A stretch of 64,000 nt of DNA from positions 4,892,001 to 4,956,000 of the forward strand of contig NZ_CM125436.1 of the NCBI RefSeq assembly GCF_052072235.1. The letters run 5' to 3'. Numbering within the stretch: position 1 is the first letter of the stretch; the number at the start of each line of letters is the position of its first letter. Made by a program: the position numbers and the translations under genes. Origin of the DNA: Brevibacillus_D fluminis_A (GTDB lineage: Bacteria > Bacillota > Bacilli > Brevibacillales > Brevibacillaceae). Positions 40,921 through 48,770 of this stretch are shown piece after piece. The notes under the pieces were generated by a model. That model saw only the letters and a program-made list of their open reading frames with translations. It was not told where the DNA came from and did not search any database.

Positions 40921-42198
40921 TCAAATCAGCAAATTGAACAAATCCGGGTCTTTGTTGATTTCGACATAGTGGAATCCTTTTTTGTTCAACCGTTCCACAA
41001 GCGGTTCGTAATCTTCCTTGTATTTCAATTCGATGCCGACCAGTGCCGGACCGTTTTCCTTGTTGTTTTTCTTCGTATATTCAAAGCGGGTGATGTCGTC
41101 ATTCGGCCCCAGCACATCGTCCAGGAACTCGCGCAATGCCCCGGCACGCTGCGGAAAATTCACGATGAAATAGTGTTTGAGTCCTTCATAAATCATCGAG
41201 CGCTCTTTGATTTCCTGCATCCGCTCGATGTCGTTGTTTCCGCCGCTGATGATGCAGACGACCGTCTTCCCTTTGATCTGATCCCGATACAGATCGAGAG
41301 CAGCCACCGCCAAAGACCCGGCCGGTTCGACGACGATCGCATTTTCGTTGTACAGCTCAAGGATTGTCGTGCACGCTTTCCCTTCCGGCACAAGCACGAT
41401 GTCATCCAGCACTTCCTTGCAAATCTCAAAATTGAGCTGTCCAACCTTTTTCACAGCCGCCCCGTCGACGAAAGTATCGATGGTATCAAGCACGACTACC
41501 TGATCCCGGGCGAGCGACTCTTTCATGCCCGGCGCGCCGGTAGGCTCGACCCCGATGATTTTGGTTGCGGGACTGATGCTCTTCAGATAGGACCCTACGC
41601 CCGAAATCAGGCCGCCGCCACCAATGCCGGCGAACACGTAGTCGATCGGCTCGTCCATCTCGTTCATGATTTCCAATCCGAGCGTCGCTTGTCCGACAAC
41701 CGTGCGATAGTCGTCAAACGGATGAATGAACGACATCTCATGCTCGTCGCAATAGCTTTTCGCCCGTTTGAACGAGTCGTCGAACGTATCGCCTGTCAAA
41801 ATCACCTCGACAAATGGCCCGCCATATCGATTCACCTGCGTAATTTTTTGGCGCGGGGTCGTCGTCGGCATGAAAATCTTCCCGTATATTTTCAGCAGTT
41901 TGCAGGAAAGAGCCACGCCTTGCGCATGATTGCCCGCGCTGGCACACACGACTCCTCGTTCCCGCTCTACTTGCGTCAATCCTTGAATCAGATTGTAGGC
42001 ACCTCTGATTTTGAATGATCTGACAATTTGCAAATCCTCGCGCTTCAGATACACATTGCATTCATAGCGGTTGGAGAGGACTTCGTTGTACTGCAGCGGC
42101 GTTTTGTTCAATACTTCCTTCAAAGCTTGATTGGCGATGATGACGTCCTGCACCTGGACACTGTTGGTTTGTTCGTTGCTCACTTGTACTTTGCTCAT
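40921..42198 (-). CDS. ilvA: Threonine dehydratase IlvA
   Basis: A 425-residue PLP enzyme that deaminates threonine to 2-oxobutyrate for isoleucine synthesis. The PLP lysine is in SFKIRGAYN, the phosphate loop in GIGGGGLISGV, and CASAGNHAQGVALSC is the substrate loop. A single C-terminal ACT-like domain (about 335-425, HYFIVNFPQRAGALREFLDD) gives the shorter Bacillus-type biosynthetic form, which suggests isoleucine feedback control. The ATG has GAAGGGCAAGG upstream. No T-box leader is seen. Confidence 0.93.
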   Translation of the reverse strand: MSKVQVSNEQTNSVQVQDVIIANQALKEVLNKTPLQYNEVLSNRYECNVYLKREDLQIVRSFKIRGAYNLIQGLTQVERERGVVCASAGNHAQGVALSCKLLKIYGKIFMPTTTPRQKITQVNRYGGPFVEVILTGDTFDDSFKRAKSYCDEHEMSFIHPFDDYRTVVGQATLGLEIMNEMDEPIDYVFAGIGGGGLISGVGSYLKSISPATKIIGVEPTGAPGMKESLARDQVVVLDTIDTFVDGAAVKKVGQLNFEICKEVLDDIVLVPEGKACTTILELYNENAIVVEPAGSLAVAALDLYRDQIKGKTVVCIISGGNNDIERMQEIKERSMIYEGLKHYFIVNFPQRAGALREFLDDVLGPNDDITRFEYTKKNNKENGPALVGIELKYKEDYEPLVERLNKKGFHYVEINKDPDLFNLLI

Positions 42199-42337
42199 GT
42201 TCCTTGCCCTTCTTTAATAGATTCGGATTTTGGTTATTTGCCTATTGTAGCAGATTCTCTTTACTCGCGTGTATTCATTTGCTATCTTCGCTTTATGGTA
42301 GAATTTATTAAAAACAGAGAAGAAAAGGAGATTTGTC

Positions 42338-43036
42338 ATGATTTTGTCATCTCTTGATCTAACGAAAAAGCTGGATGCGAATGAATACAATGAACAGCTG
42401 GAAGAGTATCAACTCAAACTTCTGCGCCTGCAGCGCAAGTTATATGAAAAGGAAATTCCGCTGATCTTGGTCTTCGAGGGATGGGATGCGTCCGGTAAAG
42501 GCGGCGCGATCAAGCGCGTCACCGAATCGCTCGATCCCCGCGGCTTCCAGGTTCATCCGATCGCGGCCCCTTCCACAGATGAGCTGAAGCATCATTACAT
42601 GTGGCGTTTTTGGACCCGGTTTCCCCAAAAAGGCGCGATCGGCATTTTCGACCGTTCCTGGTATGGCCGTGTGCTGGTGGAGCGCGTCGAAGGGTTCGCC
42701 AAGCCGGAAGAATGGCAGCGCGCCTATGACGAAATCAACCACACGGAAAAAATGCTGAACGACGACGGCGCCTACATACTCAAATTTTGGCTGCACATCT
42801 CTGCCGAAGAACAGCTGAAGCGATTCAAGGAACGGGAAAACAATCCGCTGAAAAACTGGAAAATCACCAAGGAAGACTGGCGCAACCGTGAAAAACGCCC
42901 CGAGTACGAAGAAGCCGTGGAAGAGATGATCCGCAAAACCCATTCGCCGTTTGCACCGTGGCACCTGATCGAAGCCGAAAACAAAAAATACGCACGCATC
43001 AAAATATTAAAAACGATCGTGCATACATTGGAATAA
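42338..43036 (+). CDS. ppk2: PPK2 family polyphosphate kinase
   Basis: A 232-residue P-loop kinase of the PPK2 family, which moves phosphate between polyphosphate and nucleotides. Walker A is FEGWDASGKGGAIKRV, the lid and catalytic region DPRGFQVHPIAAPSTDELKH, and Walker B FDRSWYGRVLVERVEGF. The single-domain length fits class I or III enzymes; direction (NMP/NDP phosphorylation or polyP synthesis) cannot be told. AAAAGGAG precedes the ATG, and a terminator follows. Confidence 0.9.
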   Translation: MILSSLDLTKKLDANEYNEQLEEYQLKLLRLQRKLYEKEIPLILVFEGWDASGKGGAIKRVTESLDPRGFQVHPIAAPSTDELKHHYMWRFWTRFPQKGAIGIFDRSWYGRVLVERVEGFAKPEEWQRAYDEINHTEKMLNDDGAYILKFWLHISAEEQLKRFKERENNPLKNWKITKEDWRNREKRPEYEEAVEEMIRKTHSPFAPWHLIEAENKKYARIKILKTIVHTLE

Positions 43037-43044
43037 TGAGCCAG

Positions 43045-43084
43045 GATTGCCCCTCTTTCGCTTTCGGCGGGCAATCTTTTTTAT
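43045..43084 (+). terminator. Intrinsic terminator of the PPK2 gene
   Basis: GATTGCCC and GGGCAATC pair around a 16-nt loop and are followed by TTTTTT. Confidence 0.88.
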
Positions 43085-43160
43085 ACATAAGAGCAACCGC
43101 GGCTTAAGCCAAAGGCATGGCGCAGCCAGGTTTTCTACCATCCAAAGGAGGTCGGGGGCG

Positions 43161-43763
43161 TTGAGCAGATACGTGATGGATCACACAGCCAGACTGGGGG
43201 CCCATTGCCAGATCGGATACCACGTCATCATCCACAACGACGTGGTCATCGGTGATCATGTCTCGATTGCTGACACGGCAATCGTATTCGCCCAAACCAA
43301 AATCGGCGCGGGCTGCCACATCGGTCCCAGCTGCGCGCTCGGCAAGCTCCCTTTCACCGCCACTTCCTCGCTCCCTCCGCTTCAACTCGCCCATGACGTC
43401 AAGGTCGGGGCCGGCGTCATTCTCCATGCCGGCAGCCACATCGAGGAAGGCGCCTGGGTCGACGATCTATCCGTCGTCGGCGACTCCGTCACAATCGGCG
43501 CGCATTCCCGGATCGGCCGTGCCGTCACCATCGAAGGAAATGCCTCCATCGGGCAGCGCGTCGTCATTCAATCCGGCGCGCATCTTTCGGAAGGAATCAC
43601 GCTTGCAGACGATGTCGAGATCGGCGCCAACGCGACGCTGTTTCCGGGCATTCGGGTCGGTGCCAAGGCCCACATCGGCGCAGGCGCGGTCGTCATGCAC
43701 GATGTCGGCGCAGGCAAAATCATGGTCGCATCCCCTGCGCAAAAAAACGGGAGCATCCCCTGA
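43161..43763 (+). CDS. Left-handed beta-helix (hexapeptide repeat) acyltransferase-like protein
   Basis: A 200-residue protein made almost wholly of hexapeptide repeats (IGYHVIIHNDVVIGDHVSIA, IGAGCHIGP, VKVGAGVILHAGSHIEEGAW, IGQRVVIQSGAHLSEG, VEIGANATLFPGIRVGAKAH), which fold as a trimeric left-handed beta helix. Candidates are a sugar N- or O-acyltransferase (DapH/NeuD-like) or a gamma-carbonic-anhydrase-like protein; the metal-binding His triad of the latter is not clear, so an acyltransferase is favoured. The TTG at 43161 has AAAGGAGG, at rather long spacing. No sugar-synthesis genes are adjacent. Confidence 0.72.
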   Translation: MSRYVMDHTARLGAHCQIGYHVIIHNDVVIGDHVSIADTAIVFAQTKIGAGCHIGPSCALGKLPFTATSSLPPLQLAHDVKVGAGVILHAGSHIEEGAWVDDLSVVGDSVTIGAHSRIGRAVTIEGNASIGQRVVIQSGAHLSEGITLADDVEIGANATLFPGIRVGAKAHIGAGAVVMHDVGAGKIMVASPAQKNGSIP

Positions 43764-43811
43764 AACTCACCATTCAAAAACCAGGCTGCGCGCTTTGGCT
43801 TACGCCGCGAT

Positions 43812-43968
43812 TAAGAAAAACTTCTTTCAGAAGCCCATTCTAGAAGCAGATCCTTCGATCTGTGGAAGTTTTTACCGACGCGATGCTGGAAGTGACGCTG
43901 AGGTACTCCGTCTTCCGCTCCAGAATTTATAAGCGCGCGCACTTATAAATTCTTACACGATGAAAAAA
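43812..43968 (+). repeat. Palindromic intergenic repeat, long form (copy C)
   Basis: Long form like copy B: TAAGAAAAACTTC start, GAAGTTTTT arm, insert ACCGACGCGATGCTGGAAGT and on, CTTCCGCTCCAG, hairpin AATTTATAAG / CTTATAAATT with a CGCGCGCA loop, and end TTCTTACACGATGAAAAAA. It lies between two convergent genes, unlike the other copies. Confidence 0.85.
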
Positions 43969-44005
43969 GAACCTTGCCTCCTCCTTGCAGTCGGGAAAGG
44001 TTCTT
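43962..44005 (-). terminator. Intrinsic terminator of hemAT
   Basis: On the minus strand AAGAACCTT and AAGGTTCTT pair and are followed by TTTTCATCG. The T run is shared with the tail of repeat copy C. Confidence 0.8.
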
Positions 44006-44011
44006 TTACGT

Positions 44012-45343
44012 CTATATTTTTTGCGCGGTCGTATTCAAAATATCCGCTGACATCGCGACCTTGTCCGAGGCCATGCCGATTTCATCGATGCTTCGGACCA
44101 AAATCTTCATCTCCGCTTCCACGCGATCGATCTGCGCGATGCTCTCCTGTATGGAGCTGACGATCTGATCAAACGCCCGCCGCGTCGCCTCGGACTCTTT
44201 CAACCCGTTGCTCACCAGCGATTGCACGTTGTTGATCGACTTGACGACAGACTGCGTATACTGGCTGGTTTCTCCGATCAGACTGGAAATTTGCTTGACG
44301 GAAACCTGCGTCTGCTCCGACAGCTTGCGCACCTCGCCCGCAACGACCGAGAAGCCTTTGCCGTGCTCCCCTGCCCGCGCCGCCTCAATCGCGGAATTGA
44401 GCGCCAGCAGATTGGTTTGCTGCGCGATCTGCTGTACGATCTGGATGACGTTCTTGATTTGCTCTGCGGAGCGATTCAGCTTGGTCACCGTTTCCTCCAT
44501 CTCTTCCGTACTTTGATGGATCGTGCTGATGCGCGCTTCCAGCTCTTTGACCTGCTCTTGCCCACGATAGGCGTAATCTTTCGTTTCTTTCGACTTTTCC
44601 GTACTATACATCACGATCCGGTTGACTTCCGAGCTGTTGGCCATCAGCTCCTCGATCGATGCCGTCGTCTGTTCGGTCAACGCAGCCAATTCCTCGCTGA
44701 TGGAGCCGATCTTGTCTTTCAGTTCGGCTTTGACGATTTCATATTGCTTTGTGCGCAGGCGGATGTTTTCCTTTTCATACGCTTCGAGCACGATTTGCTG
44801 TTCGAAATTGAGGATTTTGGTAATCACCCTGCTTGCCTGCACGTACTCTTCCAACGCCAAATGTTGATGGGCGGTATCGATCAGCGCCGCTTGCAAATTT
44901 TGAAATGCGCCCATATACCATTTGGGCTCAAGGCCGATTTGCACATGGCGGTCTGCCACGCGGATGCGCTTGTCCAAAAAGTCGCGATCGATCTTTCCGC
45001 TGAACATTTCGATCAGGTGGGCTTGCAGCGTCTTTTTCAATCGGTCGATCGTGCTGTGTTTTTGGATCAGTTCATGAAGCAGCGGAACCTCCAGCACAGA
45101 CTGGTAAAATGCCTCGACAATCCCGTCGCTATTCGCCATGATGAAGGGTTGAAGCGCTTTGCAGATCAACAGTTCCTCTTCGGTGAGATCGATCATTTTC
45201 ATCTGCTGGACATGCTCATCGTCATCAAGTGCAATTTCGACAGCATGCTTCTTTTTCAGCTCATTCACAACCAATGCAATGTGATTTTCCGGCAGTCTTT
45301 TTTTCATAAATGGAAATAATCGATGAAAAGGACCCTTGCTCAT
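44012..45343 (-). CDS. hemAT: HemAT: globin-coupled aerotaxis transducer
   Basis: A 443-residue soluble methyl-accepting chemotaxis protein. Residues about 30-180 are a sensor globin with proximal haem ligand His133 in ADRHVQIGLEPKWYMGAFQN, nearly identical to the HemAT signature. The rest is the signalling domain with EEMEETVTKLNRSAEQIKNV, the hairpin tip QTNLLALNSAIEAARAGEHG and GFSVVAGEVRKLSEQ. No membrane helix. It binds O2 and signals to CheA. The ATG at 45343 fits the family length; GGGGTG lies 10 nt upstream. A terminator-containing leader precedes it. Confidence 0.92.
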   Translation of the reverse strand: MSKGPFHRLFPFMKKRLPENHIALVVNELKKKHAVEIALDDDEHVQQMKMIDLTEEELLICKALQPFIMANSDGIVEAFYQSVLEVPLLHELIQKHSTIDRLKKTLQAHLIEMFSGKIDRDFLDKRIRVADRHVQIGLEPKWYMGAFQNLQAALIDTAHQHLALEEYVQASRVITKILNFEQQIVLEAYEKENIRLRTKQYEIVKAELKDKIGSISEELAALTEQTTASIEELMANSSEVNRIVMYSTEKSKETKDYAYRGQEQVKELEARISTIHQSTEEMEETVTKLNRSAEQIKNVIQIVQQIAQQTNLLALNSAIEAARAGEHGKGFSVVAGEVRKLSEQTQVSVKQISSLIGETSQYTQSVVKSINNVQSLVSNGLKESEATRRAFDQIVSSIQESIAQIDRVEAEMKILVRSIDEIGMASDKVAMSADILNTTAQKI

Positions 45344-45411
45344 ACGTTCGATACACCCCGCACATTTTAGTAGCATTAAATACCATTTCCACTGTCCAAT
45401 TGGTAAAAACG

Positions 45412-45500
45412 TCAAAAAAACCGGCCCAACAAAATCGTTGGCCGGTCGCACTACTTGCTCCAAACCGCCCAAGTGCCCAGGATAGAGGCGGTTTCTCATA
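45412..45500 (-). promoter_or_regulatory. Structured leader with terminator upstream of hemAT (candidate riboregulator)
   Basis: On the minus strand AAACCGCC (plus 45487-45494) pairs with GGCGGTTT (plus 45462-45469). The loop holds GGGCACTTG, which can pair with CAAGTAGTGC (plus 45448-45457) just downstream, giving an H-type pseudoknot. Next is an intrinsic terminator ACCGGCCAAC / GTTGGGCCGGT with seven T (plus 45414-45446), about 70 nt before the hemAT start. Structure plus terminator in a 5' leader is the layout of a riboswitch or attenuator. I cannot assign it to a known class. Confidence 0.5.
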
Positions 45501-45715
45501 GCATTCCATATATGGTATTAGGTTTAGCTCATCCAAACTATTTCATTATTTTAGCAGTGCATATTATTAGTAGCAATTACCAATTTTCCTAATTCACATT
45601 TTGTTCATCATTTGTCGAATTCGAACGAGATTCGTCGCTCAAGACATCTCTCCTTACAACAAATGGTATACTGATAACTGAACAAGGGATTGTCCACGGA
45701 AGGATGCTGCATGTA

Positions 45716-46651
45716 ATGAAAATTCGACTGGTCCAAAATGGGCTGATTACCGTAATCGACGATATCGACGAAACGATTTCACCGCCCGACAACGGCTTTT
45801 ACTGGATCGAGGCCGGCCTGTTTGATTTAGACCTGCTCCAGCAGCTTTTCGGCCTGCATGATCTGGCGATTGAGGACTGCATCGATGAAGAAGAGCAGCG
45901 CCCCAAGCTGGAGCAATACCATAATCATTATTTTATCGTGATCAACAGCATCCAATTTACGAATCGCGAAATCTTTTTGCGCGAGGTGAACCTGTTTCTC
46001 GGCGAGCACTACATCATTACGATCACCAAGCATCCGGTTGACGAGATGCAGCGCATGCCGGCCCTCTTGCGGGAGGAGGAAGTGAATGCTGCCGACCTTT
46101 TTCTCTACCATCTGGTTGACCAGATCGTCGAATCGTATTTCGATGTCATCGACCAAATCGAGGTCATGCTGGAAAATTTGGAGGAACAAATCCTTTTGAA
46201 CACACAAAAATCCCAATTGAACCAAATCATTGGGCTTCGGCGGGAGATTTTATATGCGAAAAAGATGATCGGGCCGCAGCGAGACTTGATCGCCGCGCTC
46301 AACAAAAAGGAGCTTGTGCTGATCGATGACAAGCTGCAAAAGTATTTCGGCGACATTCACGAAAACGCGGTTAAAGTGGCGGAGAGCTTCGAAACGTTCC
46401 GCGATTTGATCGCCAACTTGCGTGAAGCGTACCAGTCCGCCCTGTCGGGTCGCGCCAATGACATCGCACGGATTTTCACCGCGCTGACCACCATCTTCAT
46501 GCCGCTTACCATCGTAACCGGCATCTACGGCATGAACTTTACCAACATGCCCGAGCTGCATACCCGCTACGGCTATTTTATCGTCCTTGGCTTCATGTTT
46601 TTCCTGGCGCTCGGCATGTACCTCATTTTTAAAAAGAAGGACTGGCTATGA
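45716..46651 (+). CDS. corA: CorA family magnesium/cobalt transporter
   Basis: A 311-residue divalent-cation channel. The N-terminal cytoplasmic funnel (about 1-240) has a long coiled helix (DQIVESYFDVIDQIEVMLEN). Two C-terminal membrane helices follow: the pore helix ends with the signature YGMNFTNMPEL, and the second is YFIVLGFMFFLALGMYLIF, with basic KKKDWL at the end. It should import Mg2+ as a pentamer. The ATG at 45716 is preferred; another ATG at 45704 is too close to GGAAGG. The 3' end overlaps the convergent HD-GYP gene by 23 bp. Confidence 0.92.
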   Translation: MKIRLVQNGLITVIDDIDETISPPDNGFYWIEAGLFDLDLLQQLFGLHDLAIEDCIDEEEQRPKLEQYHNHYFIVINSIQFTNREIFLREVNLFLGEHYIITITKHPVDEMQRMPALLREEEVNAADLFLYHLVDQIVESYFDVIDQIEVMLENLEEQILLNTQKSQLNQIIGLRREILYAKKMIGPQRDLIAALNKKELVLIDDKLQKYFGDIHENAVKVAESFETFRDLIANLREAYQSALSGRANDIARIFTALTTIFMPLTIVTGIYGMNFTNMPELHTRYGYFIVLGFMFFLALGMYLIFKKKDWL

Positions 46652-47747
46652 CGGTGGCGATCGGATTGGATTCCGCGATCATCAGGTGCAGCTGCTTGCT
46701 CAAATCGACTTCCAGCGGGTGTTCCAGCGCCCGCTTTTGCGCGTCCTGAAGCAGCCGGATAATCGGCCTGCTGGGCAGCCCCTGATTGTATCCGGTGACA
46801 ACACCGCTCTCTCCGGTATCGAGCGTAACGGACAGGCCAAGCGGGTACAACGCGATCGTATTGCGGAACGCTTCGACGATCTTGTGATCAAAATGTTTGT
46901 CCACGCCGGCATACAGCAGCTCCATCGCCACATGCGGCAGCAGCGCCTGCCGGTAGACCCGATGGGACGAAAGCGCATCGAACACGTCGCAGACGGTCAA
47001 GATCCGCACGTACGAATGGATTTCGTCCCCTTTCAGCTGCTGCGGATAACCGCTTCCGTCCAGGCGCTCATGGTGCATCAATGCGCACTGGGCGGCAAAC
47101 TGCATCATGCTGTCCCCGTTTTTCATCAGCTCGTAGCCCAGCTTCGCATGCTGCTTCATGATTTCGTATTCTTCCTCGGTCAAGCGCCCCGGCTTTTGCG
47201 CGATGTTTGCGGGAATCATCATTTTGCCGACATCGTGCAGCATGGCCCCCATGCCGATTTTCACCAATTCCTGATCGCGCAGCCCCATTTTCCATGCAAC
47301 CGCAATCGTGTACAAGGTCACGTGAAACGAGTGGGAAAAATGATAATGATCCACCGCGCAGCTCGTTCCGAACAAATTGAGCGCCGCCCGGTTTTGACTC
47401 AGCTCATCGATGATCGCGTTCATCACCTGCTGCAGTTTGGCCCCCAGCTCATCTTCGGAAAAGAGCGTTTGCCACTGCTGCGGCTCTTCGGCCACCCGGC
47501 GAAACGTCTGCTCGATGAAGGCCAGGGTCTTGATCCGCGTTTCCTCGCTGACAATCTCATCTACATTGAGCTTGTCGGTCCATTCATCCTCTATGTAAAT
47601 CAATTCAATATGTAAACGAACCAGTCGTTCTAGCATCGCCTCTGTGATGACGGCACCTTGTGCCAATAGGACGGCGCCGTTGTCCGCGTAGATGGTTCGA
47701 GCCAATTTGGCCCCTGGTTGACATTCTCGGAGTGTAATCAACCGCAT
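46629..47747 (-). CDS. HD-GYP domain protein, probable c-di-GMP phosphodiesterase
   Basis: A 372-residue protein. The N-terminal about 120 residues are a DUF3391-like/unknown region (MRLITLRECQPGAKLARTIY). Residues about 150-290 are the HD-GYP domain with HSFHVTLYT, the metal pair in MLHDVGKMMIP, HAKLGYELM, HHERLDGSGYPQQLKG and ILTVCDVFDALSSHRVYR, all ligands being present. It should hydrolyse c-di-GMP to pGpG or GMP. The ATG at 47747 has GGGGAAAGGTG. Together with the EAL protein at 3732 it gives two phosphodiesterases and no intact cyclase in the window. Confidence 0.9.
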   Translation of the reverse strand: MRLITLRECQPGAKLARTIYADNGAVLLAQGAVITEAMLERLVRLHIELIYIEDEWTDKLNVDEIVSEETRIKTLAFIEQTFRRVAEEPQQWQTLFSEDELGAKLQQVMNAIIDELSQNRAALNLFGTSCAVDHYHFSHSFHVTLYTIAVAWKMGLRDQELVKIGMGAMLHDVGKMMIPANIAQKPGRLTEEEYEIMKQHAKLGYELMKNGDSMMQFAAQCALMHHERLDGSGYPQQLKGDEIHSYVRILTVCDVFDALSSHRVYRQALLPHVAMELLYAGVDKHFDHKIVEAFRNTIALYPLGLSVTLDTGESGVVTGYNQGLPSRPIIRLLQDAQKRALEHPLEVDLSKQLHLMIAESNPIATVIASPSF

Positions 47748-47853
47748 CACATCGACACCTTTCCCCATGAGATAATCTTAATTATATAGAAATATCTACC
47801 ATAGAAAATAGTGCTAGGAGTTCATTTCGTGAACCTATTGTGAGGATTTGTAC

Positions 47854-47899
47854 AAAAAAACAAACCGCCCCTGATTTTTGATTCAGAGAGCGGTTTGTA
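47854..47899 (-). terminator. Intrinsic terminator downstream of yunC
   Basis: On the minus strand ACAAACCGCTCTCTGA and TCAGGGGCGGTTTGT pair with two mismatches and are followed by TTTTTTG. It is 217 bp from the yunC stop, so the transcript would have a long 3' tail or an unseen small gene. Confidence 0.75.
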
Positions 47900-48116
47900 G
47901 TAAGAGCTGTCGATTTTTGGATTGGCTCTTTTCGCAAATTTTGTTGCTATTGCTGTTGTGGAAACGTGTGTTCTATAATGAAAATCAGGAAGTCTATAGG
48001 ATTTCCATTTACCGTGAATGCACGCTTCGCTTGGTACTATAAATATCAAGCAACTCACGGCTTTTCTAAAAGCAACAATTTCTTAGAAAAGAGCGTCTTA
48101 GAAAAGAGCGTTTGGA
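47900..48116. other. Gene-free region with a 15-bp tandem repeat
   Basis: No supported gene. CTTAGAAAAGAGCGT occurs twice in tandem at 48082-48096 and 48097-48111, just before the yunC stop, and CTTTTCTAAAAG nearby is partly complementary to it. Short frames here have no ribosome sites and no family resemblance. Confidence 0.4.
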
Positions 48117-48419
48117 TTAAAACATCTTGCGGATCGCATCGCGTCCGGTCATTCCAGCCGTGATTCCCCGTGATTCGGCTGTCGCCGTAACCGATTCCAG
48201 CGGAGCGTCAAGCAGCTCGTCGATCGTTTTCACCCCGACGGCGCGACCCGCGAGAATTTCCCGGCTTGCCAGACGGGTATTCAACAATCCAATGTCCAAA
48301 GCCCCGCACATGATGTACCCGTGATCGGTTGAAACCGATAGCAATGTCGTTTTGGGCAAATAGACGGTTACGGCTGTCGCCGTTCCTTCTTCAAAGCGAA
48401 TGGGTTTTACCTCAATCAT
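48117..48419 (-). CDS. yunC: YunC family protein (DUF1805)
   Basis: A 100-residue protein of the DUF1805/YunC family (MIEVKPIRFEEGTATAVTVY, LPKTTLLSVSTDHGYIMCGA, LDIGLLNTRLASREILAGRA). The structure known for the family is a small single domain, with function unknown. In B. subtilis it precedes yunD, yunE and yunF, whose homologues follow here in the same block, reading in the same direction. GGAGGGAAC lies before the ATG. Confidence 0.88.
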   Translation of the reverse strand: MIEVKPIRFEEGTATAVTVYLPKTTLLSVSTDHGYIMCGALDIGLLNTRLASREILAGRAVGVKTIDELLDAPLESVTATAESRGITAGMTGRDAIRKMF

Positions 48420-48488
48420 TCTTGTTCCCTCCTCCGGCTGCGCGCTCTTGCGCGTCTATTGCAGGATACGCAGGGAAGTGACCGCTGG

Positions 48489-48725
48489 TTAATGCAGGAC
48501 ATCGCGGGGGCGCTCATCCTCCATCGCGACTTTGCGTTTCAGCACCTCGATGAAATAGTTCGCCACCATGTGGAAGACCTCTTCCTCCTCCATCTCATCA
48601 ATCAGCTGGTACAAGTCATCGGCCGACTGTTCCTGCAGCGTACCGACGACGATGGCGATAATGTCTTCTTCCGCCCCGTTAAAATGGCCCCGGTACATTT
48701 CATACAATTGGTCAACAAAGCGCAT
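48489..48725 (-). CDS. Small acidic protein, probably DUF6154 family
   Basis: A 78-residue acidic helical protein: MRFVDQLYEMYRGHFNGAEE, then IVVGTLQEQSADDLYQLIDE, MEEEEVFHMVANYFIEVLKR and a tail ERPRDVLH. It resembles the DUF6154 proteins seen beside yunC and yunD in bacilli, from memory of the family, and has no known role. The ATG at 48725 has CGAGGTGG upstream. It sits between yunD and yunC in the same direction. Confidence 0.65.
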   Translation of the reverse strand: MRFVDQLYEMYRGHFNGAEEDIIAIVVGTLQEQSADDLYQLIDEMEEEEVFHMVANYFIEVLKRKVAMEDERPRDVLH

Positions 48726-48770
48726 CGAACTACCACCTCGACACTTAGCTTTCCCCAAATCCTAGAAAAG

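Noticed and set aside
43812..43968. Insertion sequence at the long repeat
   Set aside because: No transposase frame is present and the element is under 160 bp; at most it is a non-autonomous element.
45412..45500. Known c-di-GMP (GEMM) riboswitch upstream of hemAT
   Set aside because: The GEMM core sequences and tetraloop-receptor elements are not found, so only an unclassified leader is claimed.
47822..48058. 78-codon minus-strand frame downstream of yunC
   Set aside because: It passes through the intrinsic terminator at 47854-47899, lacks a ribosome site and resembles no family.
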